A stretch of DNA of 64,000 nucleotides from LMUY01 sp964657445 (GTDB lineage: Bacteria > Pseudomonadota > Alphaproteobacteria > Acetobacterales > Acetobacteraceae): NCBI GenBank assembly GCA_964657445.1, contig CAZZVB010000001.1:1-64000 (forward strand). Direction: 5' to 3'. Shown piece by piece: positions 9,601-17,953 of this stretch. The notes beneath the pieces were generated by a model. That model was not told where the DNA came from, made no database searches, and worked only from the letters and a program-made list of their open reading frames with translations. The translations under genes were made by a program, and so were the position numbers. Position 1 is the stretch's first letter, and each line of letters opens with the position of its first letter.

Positions 9601-10074
9601 GCCGAGGTGGACCGCCACTTCCAGACGCTGTTCGCCCGCATGTTCGGCGGCGGCAAGGCACATCTGGCGCTGGTCGGCTCGGACGACCCGCTGCTGGCGG
9701 GGCTGGAAATCTACGCCCAGCCACCCGGGAAGAAGCTGGCGACGCTCTCCCTGCTGTCGGGCGGCGAGCAGGCGCTGACCGCACTCTCGCTGATCTTCGC
9801 CGTGTTCCGCTGCAACCCGGCGCCCGTCTGCGTGCTCGACGAAGTGGACGCCCCGCTGGACGACGCCAATGTCGAGCGGTTCTGCACCCTGCTTGGCGAG
9901 ATGGTGCAGGAAACCGGCACCCGCTTCCTCGTCGTCACCCACCATCACCTCACGATGGCACGGATGGACCGGCTGTATGGCGTGACGATGCAGGAACGCG
10001 GGGTGTCGAAGCTACTGTCGGTCGATTTGGCGCGGGCGGCGGAGATGGTCGAACAGCGGGTCGCGGCGGAGTAG
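6616..10074 (+). CDS. smc: chromosome segregation protein SMC
   Basis: The 1152-residue protein is a complete SMC ATPase. The N-terminal head has Walker A GPNGCGKS at 33-40. Two long Ala/Glu/Arg-rich coiled coils flank a hinge at about residues 505-640 (starting near PPGLEAALGAVLGEEL). The C-terminal head has the ABC signature LLSGGEQALTALSL near 1045 and Walker B VCVLDEVDAPLDD near 1075. SMC dimers compact and segregate the chromosome with ScpA and ScpB. The start is a TTG at 6616, chosen because family members begin with a short strand leading directly into RIAGFKSF. It follows the dsbA-like gene without a terminator and converges on glycogen phosphorylase with only 11 bases between. Confidence 0.97.
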   Translation: MAIAFSRLRIAGFKSFAETQTVEILPGLTGVVGPNGCGKSNVVEALRWAMGESNARSLRGGEMDDVIFAGTAGRPSRNLAEVVLTLEDAIGAAPPPFHEAPELQISRKIERGSGSTFRVNGREARARDVQTLFADLASGARSSAMVSQGRVGTIINARPDERRAILEEAAGITGLHARRHEAELRLRAAEGNLERAEDLRAQLDSQLSGLQRQVRQANRWRTLSTTVKEAEAELLSLAKARVELARSQAAEAVQTAKAALGARAEAATVTAARARETAEAVPPLRTVEADARTALERHRIVREQVDAEVARARDALAAATARLTQVSRDLKHAEQTKADADAATARLAAEGERLREADAGSAERIAAAETEAVQARDAVREAEAAANVATERAAELTATSQVLSQAYAQAEARHRRVAGQLAQLRAERDRAAAGQVSADQVARAVELATQTEAEVKHAREALDAAERARAAASEQASRARHQDAGAAAALAKLSAETTALAEVLAVKDGERWPPMVDALTVPPGLEAALGAVLGEELGAAADPGAPRHWRELPPLSGANLPAPALADLVAGPPALRRALDGIGLVETDAEGDAHHPTLAAGQTLVSRAGAVWRWDGYTIRAGTPTAATVRLQQRNRLKGLRSRLAEAKAEAATSASIRHAAEIADRDAAAADTAARAARRDVEQRFERARADSARLTAQADAARSKLGALDEQLARLAPDAADAEAALAAVTAERATLPDLTMLRQTVERARAGLSAARAREAAAETALRDRSREAATRTARLQAIGAEAADWAARAASADSRVSDLRARCEEATAEQAGLQAGPAEVATRSAEVIEALRDAEAEHRRAAAALKAAIEAETNAATGARNAEAALASAREDVVRAEAFASQADHAWGTVAERILERLGATPTLPPPPADLSPEAEEKARRRLDRLTREREDMGPVNLRAAIEAEEMEARIAGISGEKEELSTAIAKLRGSIGHINREGREKLSRVFAEVDRHFQTLFARMFGGGKAHLALVGSDDPLLAGLEIYAQPPGKKLATLSLLSGGEQALTALSLIFAVFRCNPAPVCVLDEVDAPLDDANVERFCTLLGEMVQETGTRFLVVTHHHLTMARMDRLYGVTMQERGVSKLLSVDLARAAEMVEQRVAAE

Positions 10075-10085
10075 CCCGGCCCGCC

Positions 10086-12566
10086 CTAGTCCCCCGCAGA
10101 CACCCGCCAGGTCCCTTCCGCATACTCCCCGATCGTCCGGTCGGAGCTGAACCAGCCCATGTTGGCGGTGTTCAGCACGGCCGAGCGCCACCAGGCGGCC
10201 GGGTCGCGCCATTTCGCGTCCACCTGCTCCTGCGCCTTGTCGTAGGCGTCGAAATCCGCGCAGACGAAGAACGGGTCGGCGTGCGTCAGGCGGTCGGCAA
10301 GGGCCGCGTAGCGCTGCGGTTCCTGCGGGCTGAATACCCCGGTGCGCAGCGCCTCGATCACGTCGCGCAAGGCCGGGCAGCTATCGATGGTGCCGGTCGC
10401 GTCCAGGCCGGCGGTGGACCGCCTCGCCTCCACCTCCTCCGTCGTCATGCCGAAGATGAACATGTTGTCCGCACCGACCCGCTCGCGGATCTCGACGTTC
10501 GCGCCGTCCAGCGTGCCGATGGTGAGCGCGCCGTTGAGCGCCAGCTTCATATTGCCGGTGCCGCTGGCTTCCATCCCTGCGGTGCTGATCTGCTCCGACA
10601 GGTCGGCCGCCGGGATCAGCAGCTCCGCCAGGCTGACGTTGTAGTTCGGCATGAACACGACCTGCAGCAGGCCGCGCACCGTCGGGTCGCCGTTGACCAC
10701 GCGCGCCACGTCATGCGCGAGGCGGATGATCTGTTTGGCCAGCAGGTAGGACGGCGCCGCCTTGCCGGCGAAGAACTTCACCCGCGGCCGCCAGTCACGC
10801 GTCGGCTGGGCGCGGATCGCGTTGTACTGGCTGATCGCGTGCAGCACGTTCAGCAACTGGCGCTTGTATTCGTGGATGCGCTTGATCTGCACGTCGAACA
10901 GCGCCCCGGTGTCCACGACCACGCCGAGCTGCGCCGCGGTCAACCGCGCCACCGCTTCCTTGCGGGGCTGACGCTGCTTGCTGAACGCGTCGCGGAACCC
11001 CGCATCCTCCGCGTACGGCGCCAGATCCGCCAGCGCCATCGGGTCACGCAGCACCCGATCCCCGAGCGTATCGACCAGCAGCTTGGTCAGGCCCGGATTG
11101 GTCTGGTGCAGCCAGCGGCGGAAGGTGATGCCGTTGGTGCGGTTGACGATGCGGTCGCCCCCCACCGCGGTGTCCAGCTCCCGGAAGATCGTCTTGCGCA
11201 TCAGGTCGGTATGCAAAGCGGACACGCCGTTGACCGAGTGGCTGCCGAAGAACGCCAAGTGGCCCATGCGGACCCGGCGGCCATTCGCTTCGTCGATCAG
11301 GCTCAGCGCCGCGAGCAGCCGGTCATCGGCGCCTTTGGCACGCTGCGTGTCGAGGTGGCGGGCGTTCAGCAGGTAGATGATCTGCATGTGGCGCGGCAGC
11401 AGCCGTTCCAGCAGCAGCACCGGCCACATCTCCAGCGCCTCGGGCAGCAGTGTATGATTGGTGTAGCTGACGCAGCCCTGCGTGATCGCCCAGGCGCGGT
11501 CCCACTCCACCTGGTGCACATCCATCAGCAACCGCATCAGCTCCGCGATGCCGATTGCCGGGTGTGTATCGTTCAACTGGATGGCAACGTAGTCGGGCAG
11601 CGTGTCAACGGTCCCGTGTTCGACCATATGGCGGCGCAGCAGGTCCTGCAGGCTGGCCGAGGCGAAGAAGAATTCCTGGCGCAGCCGCAATTCCTGCCCT
11701 GCGGAACTGTCATCGCCGGGGTAAAGCACGCGGCTGACGGCTTCGGCGCGCACCCGGTCGGTCAGGGCGCCGACGTGGTCGCCGCGGTTGAACGCCTCCA
11801 GCAGCAGCGGGTCGGCGGCGCGGGCGGACCAGAGGCGCAGCGTGTTGGCGTGCGCGCCGCCATACCCGACGACGGGGGTGTCGAACGCGACCGCAAACAG
11901 GGTTTCGGCAGGGTTCCAGGCAAAGACCGTCCGCCCGCCCTCGATCGTTGCGGCAACGCTGCCGCCGAAACCGATGCGATAGGACAGCTCAGGGCGCTGG
12001 AACTCCCACGGGTTGCCCGCGGTCAGCCAGTCCTCCGGCTGTTCCTGCTGCCAGCCATCCTTGATGGTTTGCCGGAACAGCCCGTGATCGTAGCGGATGC
12101 CGTAACCGAACGAGGGGATGCCCAGCGTCGCCATGCTTTCCATAAAGCATGCGGCCAGGCGCCCCAGCCCACCATTCCCGAGCGCCGCGTCCGGCTCCAC
12201 CCCGCGTAGGTGGTCGAGGTCCACACCCTCCCGCGCGAGCGCCACCCGCAGCGGGCCGATGATGCCGAGGTTTCCGGCGGCGTCGAACAGCAGCCGCCCG
12301 ATCAAGAATTCGAGCGAGAAATAATGCACCCGCTTGGCGCCGCGCGCCCGCGCCCTGGCGGCCGAGTTGGTCCAGGTGTCGGTCACCCGGTCACGCACCG
12401 TCAGCGCGGTGGCGGTGAACCAGTCGCGCTGGCTGGCGCGGTTCGGCGTTTTGCCGACGGAATACAGCAGCTTAGCGACAATCGCCGCGTGCAATTCATC
12501 GGTAACGTTCTGCGCCTCCGTCTGGACGGGGCTGCCGGGTGCGATCTCGGGGGGCATGTCCATCAA
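10086..12566 (-). CDS. glgP: glycogen/starch phosphorylase
   Basis: The 826-residue protein matches the usual length of bacterial glycogen phosphorylases. The pyridoxal-phosphate segment EASGTGNMKLALNGALTIG, with its Lys near residue 673, is intact. Other family blocks are present: VHYFSLEFLIGR near the N-terminus, DAALGNGGLGRLAACF, QLNDTHPAIGIAELMR and NRTNGITFRRWL. It releases glucose-1-phosphate from alpha-1,4-glucan stores in the cytoplasm. No other glycogen genes (glgA, glgB, glgC, glgX) adjoin it, so it is a lone gene between smc and the Tim44-domain gene. Confidence 0.97.
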   Translation of the reverse strand: MMDMPPEIAPGSPVQTEAQNVTDELHAAIVAKLLYSVGKTPNRASQRDWFTATALTVRDRVTDTWTNSAARARARGAKRVHYFSLEFLIGRLLFDAAGNLGIIGPLRVALAREGVDLDHLRGVEPDAALGNGGLGRLAACFMESMATLGIPSFGYGIRYDHGLFRQTIKDGWQQEQPEDWLTAGNPWEFQRPELSYRIGFGGSVAATIEGGRTVFAWNPAETLFAVAFDTPVVGYGGAHANTLRLWSARAADPLLLEAFNRGDHVGALTDRVRAEAVSRVLYPGDDSSAGQELRLRQEFFFASASLQDLLRRHMVEHGTVDTLPDYVAIQLNDTHPAIGIAELMRLLMDVHQVEWDRAWAITQGCVSYTNHTLLPEALEMWPVLLLERLLPRHMQIIYLLNARHLDTQRAKGADDRLLAALSLIDEANGRRVRMGHLAFFGSHSVNGVSALHTDLMRKTIFRELDTAVGGDRIVNRTNGITFRRWLHQTNPGLTKLLVDTLGDRVLRDPMALADLAPYAEDAGFRDAFSKQRQPRKEAVARLTAAQLGVVVDTGALFDVQIKRIHEYKRQLLNVLHAISQYNAIRAQPTRDWRPRVKFFAGKAAPSYLLAKQIIRLAHDVARVVNGDPTVRGLLQVVFMPNYNVSLAELLIPAADLSEQISTAGMEASGTGNMKLALNGALTIGTLDGANVEIRERVGADNMFIFGMTTEEVEARRSTAGLDATGTIDSCPALRDVIEALRTGVFSPQEPQRYAALADRLTHADPFFVCADFDAYDKAQEQVDAKWRDPAAWWRSAVLNTANMGWFSSDRTIGEYAEGTWRVSAGD

Positions 12567-12756
12567 GGCTGCTCCAAACTGGCCGCGTCGAGCATGGCAC
12601 AGAACCGTGGGAACGTCAGGCGGCAGTGTGCCGCCGGCGGCGACTTCGGCCGCATAGCCTAACCTTCGGCCTCACTCGTTACGATAGCACGGGAGTACCC
12701 CTCCTGTTTGGCTCCCCGGCGCACTATATCTCGGCTGTTTTTCGGAGTGTGCATCC

Positions 12757-13689
12757 ATGTCCCGCCTTCGGCTTCCCTTGGCCGCTGCCCTGGCACTCGC
12801 AGTCGCGCTGGCTCCCGGCCTGGCTTTGGCTCGGGTTGGCGGCGGTGCCTCGATGGGCAGCCGCGGTGGTTTCACCTACTCGGCCCCGCCGGCCACAAGC
12901 ACGGCGCCGTTCTCCGCAGCGCCCATGCAGCGTAGCATGACGCCGCAGAGCAGCCCCTCGCTGGGTGCGCCGTCCTACGCGCCTGCCTATGGCGGCAGCC
13001 GCTTCGGCGGTGGCGGCTTCGCCTCCGGCCTGCTGGGCGGGCTGGTCGGCGCGGGCATCGGCGGCATGCTGTTCGGCCACGGCATGTTCGGCGGCATCGA
13101 TGGCGGCGGCAGCATCATCGGCCTGCTGATCCAGTTGGCATTGATCTTCTTCGTCGGCCGCTGGCTGCTGCGCCTGGTGTTCAACCGGCAGCCGATGTTC
13201 GCCGGCCTGGGCGGCGGCGGCGGGTCCGGCGGCGCTGGGTTCGGCGGCATGGGTGGGGCTCGTGCGGCTACGCCCTCGGCGCGCCCGATCGCGATCAGCC
13301 CGGCCGACTACCAGGCCTACGAGCAGTTGCTGAAGGCCATGCAGGCGGCGTGGAGCAATGAGGACCTGAACGCGTTGCGTGCGATCGCGACGCCGGAAAT
13401 GGCCGGCTACTTCGCCGAGCAGATGGCCGCACTCCGCAGCCGCGGCCTGCGCAACACCGTCAGCAACGTCCGCCTGCAAAAGGGTGACCTTGCGCAGTCC
13501 TGGTCGGAAGGTTCGCGCGAATACGCCACCGTCGCGATGCAATTCGCGATGCTGGACGTCACGCGGGACCAGTCTGGCCGGGTTGTCGATGGCAGCGAAA
13601 CCGAGGAGCAGGTCGTGACCGAGATCTGGACCTTCGTGCGCAGCCCCGGCGGCCGCTGGATCCTCTCCGCCATCCAGCAGACGCGATAG
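12757..13689 (+). CDS. Tim44-domain membrane protein
   Basis: The 310-residue protein starts with a signal peptide or anchor (about residues 1-25). A Gly/Ser/Pro-rich low-complexity stretch and glycine-rich membrane segments (LLGGLVGAGIGGMLFG and LIQLALIFFVGRWLLRLVF) follow, then a C-terminal Tim44 domain from about residue 180 (ISPADYQAYEQLLKAMQAAW to the end). In mitochondria Tim44 tethers the import motor; the bacterial role is unsettled. GGAG stands 8 bases before the ATG. The gene faces the TTT operon and is separated from it by a strong hairpin. Confidence 0.85.
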   Translation: MSRLRLPLAAALALAVALAPGLALARVGGGASMGSRGGFTYSAPPATSTAPFSAAPMQRSMTPQSSPSLGAPSYAPAYGGSRFGGGGFASGLLGGLVGAGIGGMLFGHGMFGGIDGGGSIIGLLIQLALIFFVGRWLLRLVFNRQPMFAGLGGGGGSGGAGFGGMGGARAATPSARPIAISPADYQAYEQLLKAMQAAWSNEDLNALRAIATPEMAGYFAEQMAALRSRGLRNTVSNVRLQKGDLAQSWSEGSREYATVAMQFAMLDVTRDQSGRVVDGSETEEQVVTEIWTFVRSPGGRWILSAIQQTR

Positions 13690-13718
13690 GTCCAGCGTCG
13701 TCGTTGCGCGCGCACGGG

Positions 13719-13766
13719 AACAACCAGGGCCACGCGGCAGGACCTGCAGGGTGGCCCTGGATTGTT
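13719..13766. terminator. strong bidirectional terminator hairpin
   Basis: AACAACCAGGGCCAC (13719-13733) pairs with GTGGCCCTGGATTGTT (13751-13766), interrupted by a single bulge. An inner GCAGG/CCTGC stem lies within the loop. It is placed exactly between the ends of two convergent genes (Tim44-domain protein and tctA). Confidence 0.7.
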
Positions 13767-13794
13767 TCGCAAGTGCCCACAAGGACGGAAATGA

Positions 13795-15321
13795 CTACTC
13801 GAACGCCTCCTCCGGAACCTGGATCGGCGGCTTCGCCTTGCGGAACGCGGCATAGACCTGGGCGAGTAGCAGCAGCACGCAGACGCCCAGGAAGAACGCG
13901 CTGATTGGGCGGTCTATGAACGTCGCCAGGCTGCCGCGGGAGAGTAGAACGGACCGCCTGAAGTTCTCCTCCAGCCGCGGGCCGAGCACGAAACCGAGCA
14001 GGATCGGCGCCGGTTCGAAGCCGAGCTGGAGCAGCAGATAGCCGAAGCCGCCGAAAACCAGCGTGGCGCCGACGTCGAACATCTCGTTGCGGGCGGCGAA
14101 CACGCCGATGCAGACGAAGAACAACGCCGTCGGATACAGGAAGCGATACGGCACGCTCAGCAGCCGCACCCAGATGCCGATCATCGGCACGTTGAGCACT
14201 ACCAGGATCAGGTTGCCGATCCAGAACGACGCGATCAGTCCCCAGAAGATGTCCGGCTGTTCCACGATCAGCCGCGGCCCGGGTTGGATGCCGTGGATCA
14301 TCAGCGCGCCCAGCAGCAGCGCCATGACGGCGTCGCCGGGGATGCCGAGGCTCATCGTCGGGATGAAATCGCCCTGCACGGCGGAGTGGGTGGACGCCTC
14401 GGGCGCCGCAACGCCCTCGATCGCGCCGTGGCCGAAGCGCTCCGGCGTCTTGGAGATCTTCTTTTCCGCGGCGTAGGCGATGAACGATGCGATAGTTGGC
14501 CCGGTGCCGGGTATGAGCGAACACAGGCTGCCGATGACAGTGCCGCGCAAGATCGGCGGCAAGGCGCGCCGCAGGTCGTCGCGCTGCGGGCGCAGGTCGC
14601 GCAGGCCCAGCCGCATCCGCTTCGTCCCGGTGGGAATGATCGCGTTGACGCTTTTCAGGAACTCGGCAATGCCGAACAAGCCGAGCGAGACGGCGACCAG
14701 TTCCAACCCGTCCGACAGCTCCAGATAGCCGAAGGTGAACCGCTCGCTTCCCGTGTTCACGTCGGTGCCGACCAGGCTGAGCAGGATGCCCAGCAAGGTC
14801 ATCGCGACGCCCTTCACCGGCGAGCCCTTCGCCAGCGTCGATCCGGCCAGCAAGCCCAGCAGCATCAGCGAGCAGATTTCCTGCGGGCCGAACTTGAAGG
14901 CGATTTCGGCGATGTAGGGCGCCAGCACGATCATCTGCATGATGCCGAAAGCGGCGCCTATCACGGCCGCCAGCATGGTGATGCCCAAGGCCACGCCGCC
15001 GCGCCCGGCTTTCGTCATCGGGTAGCCGTCCAGGCACGTCACCGCGTGGGGCGGATGGCAGGGCAGGTTGAGCAGGATGGAGCAAATCGCCCCGCCATAC
15101 TGCGCGCCGTAATAGATGCCGGCCAGCATCAGCAGGGCGGCCACCGGCTGCATCGAAAACGTCAGCGGCAGCAGGATCGAGATCGACGACAGCACGCCCA
15201 TGCCGGGCAGCACGCCCACGATGTTGCCCACCATCACGCCGACGAAGCACCACATCAGGTTATGCGGCTCGAGCGCCACGCCGAAGCCGTGCGCCAGCCC
15301 GGCGATGCTGGTTTCGATCAC
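13795..15321 (-). CDS. tctA: tripartite tricarboxylate transporter, large membrane subunit TctA
   Basis: The 508-residue protein has about 11-12 hydrophobic segments and the TctA hallmarks: VGVLPGMGVLSSISILLPLTF, YYGAQYGGAICSILLNLP, the second conserved loop LIPGTGPTIASFIAY, and FIPTMSLGIPGDAVMALLLG. TctA forms the transport channel of secondary TTT systems, which take up carboxylates with a periplasmic TctC receptor. The start overlaps the tctB stop (ATGA). It is the last gene of the TetR-cyclase-tctC-enolase-tctB-tctA operon. The substrate is unknown. Confidence 0.95.
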   Translation of the reverse strand: MIETSIAGLAHGFGVALEPHNLMWCFVGVMVGNIVGVLPGMGVLSSISILLPLTFSMQPVAALLMLAGIYYGAQYGGAICSILLNLPCHPPHAVTCLDGYPMTKAGRGGVALGITMLAAVIGAAFGIMQMIVLAPYIAEIAFKFGPQEICSLMLLGLLAGSTLAKGSPVKGVAMTLLGILLSLVGTDVNTGSERFTFGYLELSDGLELVAVSLGLFGIAEFLKSVNAIIPTGTKRMRLGLRDLRPQRDDLRRALPPILRGTVIGSLCSLIPGTGPTIASFIAYAAEKKISKTPERFGHGAIEGVAAPEASTHSAVQGDFIPTMSLGIPGDAVMALLLGALMIHGIQPGPRLIVEQPDIFWGLIASFWIGNLILVVLNVPMIGIWVRLLSVPYRFLYPTALFFVCIGVFAARNEMFDVGATLVFGGFGYLLLQLGFEPAPILLGFVLGPRLEENFRRSVLLSRGSLATFIDRPISAFFLGVCVLLLLAQVYAAFRKAKPPIQVPEEAFE

Positions 15322-15773
15322 AGCACACCGCGCAGGATCGGGAAGGGCACCTTCAGGCCGTAGGCGAACAACGCGACCCCGAACACCGTCACCGCGGCAG
15401 CCAGCAACAACGCCTCGATCAGCCGCGTGCTGCGGGTGCCCAGCGCTGCTACGAAGACGCAGGCGAAAATTGCCGGCAGCAATCCCGCGCCATTGGCCAG
15501 CACCACGAACAGCACCACGGCGGCCCCGATCGCGGCCGCACCCCGCCAGTCCGGCGCACCCGTCGCATGGCCCTCCGCCGCAGGCTTGGCGATCACCGCC
15601 ATCAGCACGCCCAGCAGCACCATGCCCGTGCCGAGTACGACGGGGAAAAATCCGGACCCCATGTCCGCCAGTTCGCCGAAGCCATATTGCTGCCCCTGGA
15701 TAATGGCGAACGCGCCGATCAGGGCCACCAAAGCCCCGGCATAGTAGTCGCGATGCCGCGCGAAGCGGTTCAC
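15318..15773 (-). CDS. tctB: tripartite tricarboxylate transporter, small membrane subunit TctB
   Basis: The 151-residue product has four hydrophobic segments in the TctB arrangement: YYAGALVALIGAFAII, FFPVVLGTGMVLLGVLMAVI, an Ala/Val-rich third, and a fourth near AVTVFGVALFAYGL. The Gly/Phe/Pro-rich GSGFFPV loop of the family is conserved. The start is taken as the GTG at 15773, which makes a four-base GTGA overlap with the upstream enolase-superfamily gene; an upstream ATG would lie well inside that gene. TctB partners TctA in the membrane. Confidence 0.9.
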   Translation of the reverse strand: MNRFARHRDYYAGALVALIGAFAIIQGQQYGFGELADMGSGFFPVVLGTGMVLLGVLMAVIAKPAAEGHATGAPDWRGAAAIGAAVVLFVVLANGAGLLPAIFACVFVAALGTRSTRLIEALLLAAAVTVFGVALFAYGLKVPFPILRGVL

Positions 15774-16933
15774 GCCGATAGCTCCCGCATGAGCGCGAAC
15801 AGCGCGGGTTGCCGCTCGAACCCGATGCCGGGACAGTCCGGCAGGTTCAGCGTGCCGTTGGTCACGTGCATGTCCTCCGCGTAGCCTCCGAACGCCCCGA
15901 ACACGCCTGGATAGGCTTCGCATCCACCTAAGCCGAGCCCGGCCGCAACCGCAAAGGACATCATGTTGCCGCCATGCGGGTAGATCTGCCGGCGGCTGCC
16001 GCCCATTGCCTCCATCCGTTGCACCATCGTGACATAGGCGGCAATGCCGTAGGCCTGCGGCGGATCGACCTGCAGCACGTCATGGTGCGGCCGGAAGCCG
16101 CCGAAACGCAGCAGGTTTTCCACGTCTGCCAGGCAGAACAGATTCTCCCCGGTCGCGAGCGGCGGGGCGTAGCGCCGGGCCAGCTCGGCAAACTCATGGA
16201 AGGCCTGCGGGCCGCACGGCTCCTCGAACCAGCGCAGCCCGTATTCGGCGAGCCGGTCCGCATAAGCCTGTGCCCGCTCACTGCTGAGCGCCGCGTTGGC
16301 ATCCACCGCCAGCCGGCCCGCATCGCCCAGGATCGCCAGCACCGCCTCGATCCGCCGGCAGTCGTCGCCCAGCGCCACGCCGCCGGTCTTGATCTTCAGC
16401 GCCGTATAGCCGTTGTCGAGATGGCGGCGGACTTCGTCCTGCAACAGCGCCAGATCATCCTTCGGCTGATACCAGCCGCCGCCGACATAGACTGGCACGG
16501 CGGCCCGCACCGGCCCGGCGCCGTGACGTTCCGCCAGCACATCCCAGAGCGGCCGGTCCATCGCCTTGGCCAGCGCGTCCCACACCGCCACCTCGATGGT
16601 GCCGACCGGGATGGAGCGTTCTGCATCGCCGCCGGGTTTCTCGCGCAGGACCATGCGCGCGGCGACCTTCGCCGGGTCGATCAGGCCTGCGGCATCGACC
16701 AGCGAGTCCGGCGGGGCGGACAGCACGCGCGGGATGAAGCGCTCGCGCATCACGGCGCCGCATGCATAGCGTCCGGTGGAGTTGAAGGCATAGCCTACGA
16801 CGGGACGGCCGGCGCGGATGACGTCGGTCACCACGGCGACGATCGACGTCGTCATTTCCGAGAAGTCGAACGCCGCGTTGCGCATGGCCGACTGGACGGG
16901 AACGGCGCGTTCGCGGATGGCGGTGATCCGCAT
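15770..16933 (-). CDS. mandelate racemase/muconate lactonizing enzyme family protein
   Basis: The 387-residue enzyme belongs to the enolase superfamily. The N-terminal capping domain runs to about residue 130. The barrel shows a KxK base motif (YTALKIKTGG), the metal ligand in LAVDANAAL, a second acidic ligand in RWFEEPCGP, a third in ATGENLF and a late His in IYPHGGN. Members abstract a proton alpha to a carboxylate and then racemise, dehydrate or cycloisomerise. The His and KxK positions resemble the MR/galactarate-dehydratase branch more than MLE. It sits between tctC and tctB, so it probably acts on the imported carboxylate. ATG at 16933 is one base past the tctC stop. Confidence 0.88.
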   Translation of the reverse strand: MRITAIRERAVPVQSAMRNAAFDFSEMTTSIVAVVTDVIRAGRPVVGYAFNSTGRYACGAVMRERFIPRVLSAPPDSLVDAAGLIDPAKVAARMVLREKPGGDAERSIPVGTIEVAVWDALAKAMDRPLWDVLAERHGAGPVRAAVPVYVGGGWYQPKDDLALLQDEVRRHLDNGYTALKIKTGGVALGDDCRRIEAVLAILGDAGRLAVDANAALSSERAQAYADRLAEYGLRWFEEPCGPQAFHEFAELARRYAPPLATGENLFCLADVENLLRFGGFRPHHDVLQVDPPQAYGIAAYVTMVQRMEAMGGSRRQIYPHGGNMMSFAVAAGLGLGGCEAYPGVFGAFGGYAEDMHVTNGTLNLPDCPGIGFERQPALFALMRELSA

Positions 16934-16934
16934 G

Positions 16935-17906
16935 TCAGACCGCCGTGATGCCGGCTTTGGCGATGATGTCACGCCACTTCGGCACCTCCGTTTCGATGCG
17001 CTTGCGCAGGCCGTCCGGCCCATTGGCCAGGACGATGAACCCGTCAGCCTGCAACTGAGCGTTCACCGTCTTATCGTTCAGGATCGCCAGGCTGGCTTGC
17101 GCCAAGGCGTCCACGATGGCCGGCGGCGTTTTGGCAGGCGCCAGGAATCCCTGGAAGGTGTCGGTGACGAGGTCCTTGTAGCCGGCCTCCGGCATGGTCT
17201 GCACATCGGGCAGGTCGAACCACCGTTCGCCCCAGGTGATGCCCAGCCCGTTCAACGCGCCGCTGACGATCAGCGGGTGGGCGGGGGACAGCGCCACGCA
17301 GGCGAGTTGCGTGGTGGAGCTGAGCACGGCCTGAACCGCCGGACCCGCGCCGCTGAATGGCACGTGCGTCACCTTGATGCCGGCGTCGATCTTCAGCATC
17401 TCGCCGGACAGATGCGGCGTCGAGCCGATGCCGGGGCTGCCATAGCTGAGCGCGTTAGGATCGGCCTTTGCCCGCGCCACCAGGTCCGCGATCGTCTTGA
17501 TGCCGCTTTTCGGGTCGGCGATGAACACGTTGGGCGATGTGCCGAGTTCCGCGATCGGGGCGAAATCGGTGTACACGTCGAACGGAACGCGCTTGTAAAG
17601 CGACGGGTTGGCCACCAGCGCGCTCGACGCCACCAGCAGCGTGTAGCCGTCCGGGTCGGCGTGGGCCACCACGTTGGCGCCGATATTGCCGCCCGCACCC
17701 GCCCGGTTCTCCACGATGAACGAGCCGCCGAGGCGCTCGCCCAGATGGGCCGCCATGATCCGGGCCATGATGTCGGTCGGGCCCGCCGGCGCGAACGGCA
17801 CGATGATGCGCACTGGCCGGTCCGGGTAGCCCGCCGCCTTTGCCCGGCTGGCCAACGCCAGCCCGGCCGAGCCCAGCAGTACGCTGCGCCTGTTCAATCC
17901 CGCCAT
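16935..17906 (-). CDS. tctC: Bug-family solute-binding protein TctC
   Basis: The 323-residue protein begins with a twin-arginine-like leader (LNRRSVLLGSAGLALASRAKA). The Bug-family start YPDRPVRIIVPFAPAGPTD follows, where the loop contacts the carboxylate ligand; ENRAGAGGNIGANVVAHADPDGYTL and GSPGIGSTPHLSGEML come next. It would capture a carboxylate in the periplasm for TctAB. The start at 17906 has GGGGAG at ribosome-binding distance. It follows the cyclase-family gene by 47 bases and precedes the enolase-superfamily gene by one base. Confidence 0.92.
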   Translation of the reverse strand: MAGLNRRSVLLGSAGLALASRAKAAGYPDRPVRIIVPFAPAGPTDIMARIMAAHLGERLGGSFIVENRAGAGGNIGANVVAHADPDGYTLLVASSALVANPSLYKRVPFDVYTDFAPIAELGTSPNVFIADPKSGIKTIADLVARAKADPNALSYGSPGIGSTPHLSGEMLKIDAGIKVTHVPFSGAGPAVQAVLSSTTQLACVALSPAHPLIVSGALNGLGITWGERWFDLPDVQTMPEAGYKDLVTDTFQGFLAPAKTPPAIVDALAQASLAILNDKTVNAQLQADGFIVLANGPDGLRKRIETEVPKWRDIIAKAGITAV

Positions 17907-17953
17907 CTCGTTCTCCCCTCGCGGCGCGTTCGCGCGCCGTCGTTGCGTTGTGG

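Noticed and set aside
10281..12209. 642-codon open frame opposite glycogen phosphorylase
   Set aside because: It lies wholly antisense to glgP, and its composition (Arg, Gln, Asp, Ala) is that of a GC-rich shadow frame.
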